Source: Helicobacteraceae bacterium | Lineage (GTDB): Bacteria; Campylobacterota; Campylobacteria; Campylobacterales; Sulfurimonadaceae | Direction of reading: 5' to 3' | Assembly (NCBI GenBank): GCA_030642185.1 | Contig: DAOWOG010000082.1 | Span: forward strand, 1-6,188 | DNA: 6,188 nt | Shown: piece after piece, positions 1 to 5,041 of the stretch | Layout: each line of letters begins with the position of its first letter | Position numbering within the stretch: the first letter of the stretch is position 1 | Made by a program: the position numbers and the translations under genes | The notes under the pieces: generated by a model | The model's input: only the letters and a program-made list of their open reading frames with translations | What the model was told of the DNA's origin: nothing | The model's database searches: none

Positions 1-277
1 GTCTATATTGTTCAACTCCTTCAACATACGACATACATACCATTAGCGCAAGATATGAATTTAAAAATGAATTATCCTTTAATGATTGTAGTGCTGGATT
101 TATAAACCATTCATTTACTTCTCTTTCGTAAATTTTAATTTTATCATCTAAATTATTTGGATTTAATCTTGCATTTTTATTTTTTTCATCAATAATAACA
201 GGAATAGCATTTTCAACTTTTCCTAGCATTTTTGGAGCTACATAAATTTCTTCACCATCTATGATTGCTTTTGACAT
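1..277 (-). CDS. Unidentified AT-rich gene, N-terminal 92 codons only (runs off the window)
   Basis: Reading the minus strand from the ATG at 277-275 gives 92 codons with no stop before the window edge, so the 3' part is missing. The start is supported by an AAAGGAA Shine-Dalgarno (283-289) about 5 nt upstream and by a good promoter further up (316-344). The protein begins MSKAIIDGEEIYVAPKM, has an Asn/Lys/Asp-rich stretch at about 30-50, and ends in a motif that looks conserved: VNEWFINPAL (about 54-63), then a hydrophobic run and VCMSYVEGVEQYR (80-92). There is no signal peptide. I have a weak impression of uncharacterised bacterial proteins with a similar 'SYLEGVEQYR' segment but know no function for them. 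Codon use is strongly A/T-ending, unlike the genes from 625 onward, which suggests accessory or transferred DNA. That it is coding is fairly secure; its function is unknown. Confidence 0.72.
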   Translation of the reverse strand, partial: MSKAIIDGEEIYVAPKMLGKVENAIPVIIDEKNKNARLNPNNLDDKIKIYEREVNEWFINPALQSLKDNSFLNSYLALMVCMSYVEGVEQYR

Positions 278-282
278 ATTAT

Positions 283-289
283 TTCCTTT
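283..289 (-). promoter_or_regulatory. Shine-Dalgarno of the AT-rich gene
   Basis: The minus-strand sequence AAAGGAA lies 5 nt before the ATG at 277-275. It matches the anti-Shine-Dalgarno core well and is the main reason for choosing this start. Confidence 0.65.
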
Positions 290-315
290 AGGTATAACTA
301 TTTATTAGTATACAT

Positions 316-344
316 TTTATAGTGATCACCCTTAAATTGGTCAA
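316..344 (-). promoter_or_regulatory. Putative sigma70-type promoter for the AT-rich gene, with a palindrome in the spacer
   Basis: On the minus strand TTGACC (344-339) and TATAAA (321-316) are separated by exactly 17 nt, close to the housekeeping consensus TTGACA-N17-TATAAT. Transcription would start near 309, leaving about a 30-nt leader before the ATG at 277. The spacer contains the perfect 8-bp palindrome GTGATCAC (322-329), directly upstream of the -10 box, where a dimeric repressor could sit. The palindrome as an operator is only an inference. Confidence 0.55.
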
Positions 345-469
345 TAGACATGCAAATTTTTTGTATTGCTATTTAACAGAATACTGCAATTTGAAAGATA
401 AATAGATGTTTTTGAAAAAAAGGATGCAAATACGCTCGTTTCAAATGTTAACTTTAGAATGAAATCGCC

Positions 470-536
470 AATAGTTGAACATTTTGTTCCACTATTTGGT
501 TAATCAGGGCAATAGCACACAAAATGTTCAACTATT
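470..536. repeat. Perfect 18-bp inverted repeat with a third half-site copy
   Basis: The left arm aatagttgaacattttgt (470-487) is the exact reverse complement of the right arm at 519-536, with 31 nt between them. A third, direct copy of the right half-site lies in that interval: gttccactattt (486-497) against gttcaactattt (526-537), one mismatch in 12. Copies one and two alone form a tight dyad, AATAGTTGAAC-N5-GTTCCACTATT (470-496), with one mismatch. Three copies of one half-site in 68 nt look like binding sites for a dimeric DNA-binding protein or the end of a small mobile element. A plus-strand promoter-like pair, TTGAAC (475-480) and GTTAAT (499-504) with an 18-nt spacer, lies within it. 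On the plus strand the right arm runs into a T tract (535-539), so a terminator role is an alternative reading. Confidence 0.75.
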
Positions 537-540
537 TTTG

Positions 541-624
541 AGGAGTTTAAAATGCAGTAAGGGCAAAAACTTCTTGAACACGTTCATGAAAAAATCAATA
601 GCGGTTATGTTGCAAAACCTGTAA
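541..624 (+). pseudogene. Possible decayed short gene: Shine-Dalgarno and ATG, then a stop at codon 3
   Basis: AGGAG (541-545) stands 6 nt before an ATG (552-554), an ideal translation start, but the frame reads Met-Gln-stop (TAA 558-560). Beyond the stop the same frame stays open to a TGA at 717-719, and its first part reads GQKLLEHVHEKINSGYVAK, a plausible amphipathic N-terminal segment. From about 625 it runs into the 3' end of mutS2 on the other strand, so at most about 20-25 codons could be native. I read this as a remnant of a small gene, possibly one regulated by the repeats just upstream. The alternatives are a non-functional chance match or a minimal leader ORF. An overlapping frame starting at 586 gives only MKKSIAVMLQNL-stop. 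Confidence 0.3.
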
Positions 625-2832
625 TCACAAATACACAACCTTCGCACCAAAACCGCCCATATTTTGCGGTGCATCGTCGAAGCCTCTTACACTTGGATGT
701 GCCGTTAAAAACCGCTTGACGGCAAAGGAGAGTTTTCCGGTGCCGATACCGTGATAGATAAGCACCTCATCCCATCCCTGCATCAACGCATCGGAAAGAA
801 ATTTATCCATCTTCTCTTCTGCTTCTTCCGCACGCAGGCCATGCAGATCCAGTTTAAGACCGCTGCGTTTTTCAACACTGTTGCTGATCTGTACTTTTGG
901 CTTGAGCTTAGGGGGATTGCCGGATGGTTTAAGGTCACTGTGTTTAACGCGCAGGCGCATCCCCTCTACCTCGATCATTGCCTCTTTGGCCTTGAGCGAA
1001 ACAATGGTTCCGCGCTGTTTGCGGTACTTTATATTTTGACCGACTTTATATGCAAGCGGCTGTTTCTGCTCCGGCGGCTGTTTCGGCAGTTTTTTATTGG
1101 CTTCATTCATCTTGCGGTGGATCTCTGCCACGTCACCGGCCTTGGCAGCCTTTTTGGCTTCTGCTATCGCGATGGCGTATCTGTGCTCAAGCGAATTCTG
1201 CGTTGCCTGAAGATCACTGACGACCTGCTCTTTCGCCTCTTTGAGTTCCAGTTCTTTTTGCAGAACCGACTCCAGTTTATCATCCAGCAGTGCGTTTTTG
1301 CGTTTCAGATCCCGTTCAAGCTGCGAACCCCGCTCTATCAGCAGGTTCAGCTTTTCATGCTGTGTTCCGTAAACACTTACCGCCCGATCAACAATGCCCT
1401 GACTGATCCCGTAACGAAGTGCCGTTTCAAAAGCGTAGCTTTTACCGATAATCCCCTGCAGAAATTCATAAGTGGGAAGACGATGTTCTTCATCATAAAC
1501 AGCTGCCATCAACTCAACGTCATCACGGTCTGCCATCAGGCTAGCAAGTCGTTTATGGTGCGTTGTCACCACTATTTTCTGCCCTCTTGAAATCAGATCA
1601 TCCAAAATGACTTTGAAAAGTGCTGCCGCCTCGTCACTGTCTGTTCCAAGCTCGATCTCATCGACACCGATCAGCGCTGAGCGATGCTGAAAAAGCTGGG
1701 AAAACTGAAGCATCCGTCCGGCAAAAGTCGAGATGTCATTGCTGACATTTTGCGGATCATCGATCACCGCTTCGATCCGCCTGAAACTGCCGATATGTGA
1801 TTGATGTTTGTTGATCTTCATCGGAAGCAGATATTTGGCCATCAAAGCAGCCGAGAGGATGGATTTGAGCAGCATCGTCTTACCGCCGGCATTGACACCG
1901 GTGATCATCAGTACGGATCGGGAAAAATCGACATCGACAGGTTTTGGATTATGCAGTGCCGGATGTTCAAAGCCGTTGAGTCGGATCACATCATCTTTTT
2001 GCGCATGCATAATGGCATAGCTGCCGCTTCGGGCAAAATGAACACGCGCCTGATAATGATCAAAGCGGTCAAACTCTTTATCGATAAATCCGATGAAGGG
2101 CTGAAGCTCCATCAGGGCCTCAGAGAACTGCTTGGCATAAGCGTAAAATTTTGCTTCGCGTTCCTGATTGATCGAGCGTATTTTCTCTTTGGACTTTAGA
2201 AGGCTATCCGGTGCCACATAAAAAAAACCGCCGCCGGTTCTTCCGATGACAGCACCTTTGAGCACATGGTTAAAACCGCCGCGCACCAAAAGACACTCCT
2301 CATCATTGACATAATGCACCTGCGTATCCACCAGATAGCTGCTCAGTTTTGAGGTAAAAAGCAGTCTCCGCATCGAGGCAGCGATCTCATCTTTGAGTGC
2401 TTTGATACGACTGCCGAGTATCTGAAGCGATTCATCAAGCGACTCGTTAAACCGTCCCTCTTCATCAAAATATTTTTCGACTTCACCAAATTTTTCCGGA
2501 ATCTCGATCTTCATCATCCACTGACCGATGATGCCTTCAAACTCTCTGTTTTTGAGTGTGCGAAAGTAGCGTATAACTTTGATCAGTTCAAAAATCTGCT
2601 CAAAATTGAGTACCCCGCGTTTTTTCAGATGTCCTTTGATCGCACTAAACGGTACCACCTTGGGAGCTGCCTTGAACTCCAGTCTGTCCAATGCCTGGAT
2701 ATAGCGGAAATGACGTTCCTGATCCCCTTCGATATAGAGTGGTTTCTCACGACTTAGAAATTGGCTGAAATGTTTAACGTGTTCTGCCAGATCAAGTTGA
2801 TCCAACAGTTGATCAAACGGTTTCACTGACAT
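625..2832 (-). CDS. mutS2: MutS2-family ATPase with C-terminal Smr domain
   Basis: Cytoplasmic DNA-binding ATPase of the MutS2 family; in H. pylori MutS2 suppresses homologous recombination, and the Bacillus homologue acts on collided ribosomes. The 735 residues run: N-terminal and helical core region (1-295); ABC-type ATPase with Walker A GVNAGGKT (312-319), signature segment NDISTFAGRM (364-373), Walker B ending VDEIELGTD (390-398) and the switch histidines TTHH (423-426); a charged coiled coil (about 490-585); a small KOW-like beta segment (about 595-636); and an Smr domain with LDLHGLR (661-667) and HGIGTGK (694-700), ending GGFGAKVVYL. It lacks the MutS mismatch-recognition domain I, as MutS2 proteins do. 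Length is slightly below the usual 760-790. The ATG at 2832 overlaps the upstream gene's stop by 10 nt and has no strong Shine-Dalgarno, so translation is probably coupled. Family assignment is firm; which activity applies here is not known. Confidence 0.96.
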   Translation of the reverse strand: MSVKPFDQLLDQLDLAEHVKHFSQFLSREKPLYIEGDQERHFRYIQALDRLEFKAAPKVVPFSAIKGHLKKRGVLNFEQIFELIKVIRYFRTLKNREFEGIIGQWMMKIEIPEKFGEVEKYFDEEGRFNESLDESLQILGSRIKALKDEIAASMRRLLFTSKLSSYLVDTQVHYVNDEECLLVRGGFNHVLKGAVIGRTGGGFFYVAPDSLLKSKEKIRSINQEREAKFYAYAKQFSEALMELQPFIGFIDKEFDRFDHYQARVHFARSGSYAIMHAQKDDVIRLNGFEHPALHNPKPVDVDFSRSVLMITGVNAGGKTMLLKSILSAALMAKYLLPMKINKHQSHIGSFRRIEAVIDDPQNVSNDISTFAGRMLQFSQLFQHRSALIGVDEIELGTDSDEAAALFKVILDDLISRGQKIVVTTHHKRLASLMADRDDVELMAAVYDEEHRLPTYEFLQGIIGKSYAFETALRYGISQGIVDRAVSVYGTQHEKLNLLIERGSQLERDLKRKNALLDDKLESVLQKELELKEAKEQVVSDLQATQNSLEHRYAIAIAEAKKAAKAGDVAEIHRKMNEANKKLPKQPPEQKQPLAYKVGQNIKYRKQRGTIVSLKAKEAMIEVEGMRLRVKHSDLKPSGNPPKLKPKVQISNSVEKRSGLKLDLHGLRAEEAEEKMDKFLSDALMQGWDEVLIYHGIGTGKLSFAVKRFLTAHPSVRGFDDAPQNMGGFGAKVVYL

Positions 2833-3152
2833 TGATTCACGCTGAACATACGGTTGTAATGAGGCGTATCTTTTCGGCCGATGAACGTATGGGTGCCGAC
2901 ACTGAATGAGAAGGTACTTCTATTAACATCCACACCCTCACAAACGATTGTCTTGTTTTGCGAATACTTCAGCTCAACAGTGAGCATATGTTCTCGTTCC
3001 GCATCAGCCATATTGTTATAGGCGATTGCCGCGCCGACAATCACAATAAAAAAAAGTGTTATTCCGCCTTTTTGCATGTAATTCAATTCCGTAAAATAGT
3101 GCAATGCTACAAAAAACAGTAAAACAACGACAAGCCCGATAATATAACTCAT
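2823..3152 (-). CDS. Small two-helix membrane protein, conserved neighbour of murC and mutS2
   Basis: A 109-residue protein with two hydrophobic segments, about 3-20 (IIGLVVVLLFFVALHYF) and 31-46 (ITLFFIVIVGAAIAY), joined by a short polar turn with one lysine. A roughly 60-residue soluble C-terminal part follows, with NKTIVCEGVDVN (66-77), GTHTFIGRKD (86-95) and cysteines at 71 and 108. It is probably an inner-membrane protein; if the tail faces the periplasm the two cysteines could pair, but topology is not clear from charges. The start is supported by an AAAAAGG Shine-Dalgarno 6 nt upstream. Its last 10 nt overlap mutS2. From memory, Campylobacter and Helicobacter carry a small membrane or hypothetical gene at the same place (Cj1053c, HP0622). 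No function is known to me. It follows the hairpin-rich spacer after murC. Confidence 0.85.
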   Translation of the reverse strand: MSYIIGLVVVLLFFVALHYFTELNYMQKGGITLFFIVIVGAAIAYNNMADAEREHMLTVELKYSQNKTIVCEGVDVNRSTFSFSVGTHTFIGRKDTPHYNRMFSVNQCQ

Positions 3153-3177
3153 TATTTACCTTTTTAATTAATACGCC

Positions 3178-3249
3178 AAACGAACAAAGTCCGTTTAGCT
3201 ACGCTAACGCTAAGTTTGCCTCAGCGGCAGGCTCGCGCACCTTTGGTGC
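3178..3249. repeat. Cluster of short hairpins in the murC/membrane-protein gap
   Basis: Four dyads are packed into 72 nt. Plus-strand AAACGAAC-AAA-GTCCGTTT (3178-3196) has one A-C mismatch that becomes a G-U pair in the minus-strand RNA. TTAGC-TAC-GCTAA (3195-3207) is perfect. GCCT...AGGC (3218-3232) has a 7-nt loop. GCACC-TTT-GGTGC (3237-3249) is perfect. The 6-mer CGCTAA is also tandemly repeated (3202-3213). The stretch is more G+C-rich than its flanks. It resembles a REP-like intergenic palindromic element and sits in the only sizeable gap of an otherwise overlapping cluster. In the minus-strand transcript it could stabilise or attenuate the mRNA after murC. No hairpin is followed by a long U tract in that direction, so it is not a clear intrinsic terminator. 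Confidence 0.6.
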
Positions 3250-3275
3250 TTTTATAACACAGCTCATTTTACTTC

Positions 3276-4583
3276 TTACTTCTCTCCTCTTAACTGGTAG
3301 GTAATATCTCCGGCACCGAATCCGACAACGATACCCCCTTCGAGACTTTCCATCACCTCATCATGCCGGCAGATATTGACAGCATTTTCATCACGTTTGA
3401 TATAGTCCGCAATCGTGAGGTTGTAGCCCGCAAAAATTTTTTCAAAATCAATGAACTGTTCACTCTCATTGGCAGCCCATACCGGTAAGATGATCAGTCT
3501 GTCCACCCCTTCGAAGCATTTGGTAAAGGCTTCAAGATTATCAATGGTACGCGAATATTTATGCGGCTGCCAGATAGCGGTAATCTTGTCGATTTTTTTA
3601 AGAGCGGCATAAGCTTTCACCGAAGAGAGCGTCGCACTGATCTCGGTCGGATGATGGCCATAGTCATCAATGATGATTTCATCCCGATCTTTATAGATAA
3701 TGTCGAAACGCTTTTTAATCCCTTTAAAATGCAGCAGACGGATACGGATCGTCTCGATATCCATACTTTGAACTGCCGCCAGAATCGCCAGGGATGCATC
3801 CAGTGCAATATGCTCACCCAGTCCCCAGACATCAAATACACCATGATCTTTGAGAGTAAACCGGGTATACGGCTCATCATCGATCAGCACATACTCGATG
3901 TCGGTAATATCTTTGCTCGGATAGAGGCGAATGGCTTTACCCTCTATGCTTTTTAAAAAATCATCTTCGGCATTCAACACCCGAATCTTTGCCGAAGCGA
4001 TAAACTTGCGGTACGAATCATAAAAAAGATCATAATCGTATTTGTAATACTCCATATGCTCCGGTTCGGCGTTGGTAACGATGGCGCAGTAAGGGTTGGA
4101 ATTTAAAAAACTGCCGTCGCTCTCGTCCGCTTCGAAAATCAACTGATCACTGCTGCCGTCATAACGGACATTGGAGCCGAACCCTTTGGACTCTGCTCCG
4201 ATAATGGCGGAACCGTCCATAATAGCTGCCAAAATGGCACTGGTCGTACTCTTGCCGTGTGCACCGGCGACCGCGTAGACTTTTTGCTCATGCAGCAGAT
4301 CCAGCAGGGCTTCACGTCTTGCCAGTACCCTGATGCCTTTGGCATTGGCCTCTTCAACCTCAGGATTATTGGCACGTATAATCGCTGAATGAATCACCAG
4401 ATCCTGATCCGAAATCGCCTTTTTATTATGGGGGATAGTCACAACAATCCCTTTATCACGCAGTTTATGCACAATTCTTGACTCAGCTATATCTGATCCG
4501 CTCACTTCATGTCCTTTGAAGTGCATATACTGCGCCAGACCGGAGATGCCGATACCGCCGATGCCGATAAAATGGATCTTCAT
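3276..4583 (-). CDS. murC: UDP-N-acetylmuramate--L-alanine ligase MurC
   Basis: Cytoplasmic enzyme that joins L-alanine to UDP-N-acetylmuramic acid using ATP, the first step in building the peptidoglycan stem peptide. The 435 residues show the three Mur-ligase domains: an N-terminal Rossmann-like UDP-substrate domain with GIGGIGISGLA (7-17); the central ATPase with P-loop GAHGKSTT (107-114), EADESDGSFL (151-160) and NAEPEHMEYY (171-180); then DDYGHHPTE (306-314) and the C-terminal domain with QPHKYSRT (339-346) and FGAGDI (422-427). It is shorter than the roughly 460-490 residues common elsewhere. The P-loop reads GAHGKST rather than the usual GTHGKTT, with the essential Gly-Lys kept. Its ATG overlaps the upstream stop in an ATGA (4580-4583), implying coupled translation; a purine-rich AAAGAGA lies about 10 nt upstream. 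Identification is firm. Confidence 0.97.
   Translation of the reverse strand: MKIHFIGIGGIGISGLAQYMHFKGHEVSGSDIAESRIVHKLRDKGIVVTIPHNKKAISDQDLVIHSAIIRANNPEVEEANAKGIRVLARREALLDLLHEQKVYAVAGAHGKSTTSAILAAIMDGSAIIGAESKGFGSNVRYDGSSDQLIFEADESDGSFLNSNPYCAIVTNAEPEHMEYYKYDYDLFYDSYRKFIASAKIRVLNAEDDFLKSIEGKAIRLYPSKDITDIEYVLIDDEPYTRFTLKDHGVFDVWGLGEHIALDASLAILAAVQSMDIETIRIRLLHFKGIKKRFDIIYKDRDEIIIDDYGHHPTEISATLSSVKAYAALKKIDKITAIWQPHKYSRTIDNLEAFTKCFEGVDRLIILPVWAANESEQFIDFEKIFAGYNLTIADYIKRDENAVNICRHDEVMESLEGGIVVGFGAGDITYQLRGEK
4580..4583 (-). promoter_or_regulatory. ATGA start/stop overlap coupling the hypothetical gene to murC
   Basis: The minus strand reads ATGA here: the ATG starts murC and the TGA ends the preceding gene. 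Such 4-nt overlaps typically allow termination-reinitiation, tying MurC synthesis to that of the upstream protein. Confidence 0.85.
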
Positions 4584-5041
4584 TCAGCTGTCTCTTTAAA
4601 AGCACTGATATAGAAAGTGCCGGCACGCTGCGTTGCTTCAATATCGGCGATCGCGTTGATAAAATCATCGAGTGAGACTTTCATCTCGGCGGATTTATGA
4701 TGAATCTTCATCGCAGCGGTAAACGCCTGATCGGTCGTCAATCCGGATAGTATTTCAAAGAGCGCGGCAGCATCCACAGATTTGCCGGCACTGTAGTGTT
4801 CGATCGCGTACTCGTAAAGCGCCCGCACGGTTGCAAAGTCCTGAACTTCTGTCATATCGAACTGACGGGCGACTTCAAGAGCGTTGGTCAGATTTTCCAG
4901 TGCCAACTCCAGAATGTTGGCATAATATGCCATCAAAGTCTGTTCATCAAACGTTTCATGCGCTTCATTTTCCAACACATACAAGGCAGCGATATCGCCG
5001 GTTTCCTGTGCTTTCAATATTTTGTCTTTTAGCTCTTCCAT
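4580..5041 (-). CDS. Conserved-context hypothetical protein, all-helical with a TPR-like segment
   Basis: A 153-residue soluble protein of unknown function. It contains no proline, cysteine or tryptophan, is acidic, and reads as continuous amphipathic helices. Residues 72-99 fit one tetratricopeptide-like helical hairpin: Leu75, Tyr78, Ala79, Ala91, Phe95 and Leu98 fall at TPR consensus positions 4, 7, 8, 20, 24 and 27, with the turn SAGKSVD between helices. The following DQAFTAAMKIHHKSAE could be a further TPR-like helix, somewhat like the SycD/LcrH chaperone style. This match was made by eye. The gene overlaps the aminotransferase by 13 nt and murC by 4 nt. An AAGAGG Shine-Dalgarno lies about 10 nt before its ATG, inside the aminotransferase gene. 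A protein-interaction role is an inference. Confidence 0.88.
   Translation of the reverse strand: MEELKDKILKAQETGDIAALYVLENEAHETFDEQTLMAYYANILELALENLTNALEVARQFDMTEVQDFATVRALYEYAIEHYSAGKSVDAAALFEILSGLTTDQAFTAAMKIHHKSAEMKVSLDDFINAIADIEATQRAGTFYISAFKETAE

Larger units (their letters stand above)
278..624. other. 347-nt region without an intact gene, between the AT-rich gene and mutS2
   Basis: This stretch is AT-rich and separates the conserved minus-strand cluster from the accessory gene. It holds the promoter at 316-344, a weak bulged hairpin at 365-390 (attgc+tatt pairing with aata+gcaat around a 6-nt loop), the 18-bp inverted repeat at 470-536, and a plus-strand Shine-Dalgarno/ATG with an immediate stop at 541-560. 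No convincing intrinsic terminator for mutS2 was found. Confidence 0.7.

Noticed and set aside
477..489. LexA-type SOS box (GAAC-N5-GTTC)
   Set aside because: Known boxes of this half-site type use a 4-nt (Gram-positive) or 7-nt (alphaproteobacterial) spacing; the 5-nt spacing and the much longer symmetric arms point to something else.
474..532. Integron attC-like core sites (GTTGAAC and GTTCAAC) in the inverted repeat
   Set aside because: The sites match GTTRRRY and RYYYAAC but in the reverse order for an attC on the plus strand, no L-site spacing or extrahelical bases could be defined, and no integrase or cassette array is visible.
591..619. Intrinsic terminator for mutS2 on the minus strand
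   Set aside because: Only a 4-bp stem (GGTT 603-606 with AACC 616-619) precedes a T6 tract by several nucleotides; too weak to call.
751..1590. Long plus-strand open frame (279 codons) opposite mutS2
   Set aside because: It is antisense to a clearly coding MutS2 region, is rich in Phe, Leu and Cys in no recognisable pattern, and has no identifiable domain; it is a shadow of mutS2.
1801..2199. Plus-strand frames opposite the MutS2 ATPase domain
   Set aside because: They lie antisense to the conserved Walker motifs and show no family features.
3617..3880. Minus-strand out-of-frame open frame inside murC
   Set aside because: It overlaps a fully supported MurC in another frame and has an unlikely Met/Ser/Arg-rich composition.
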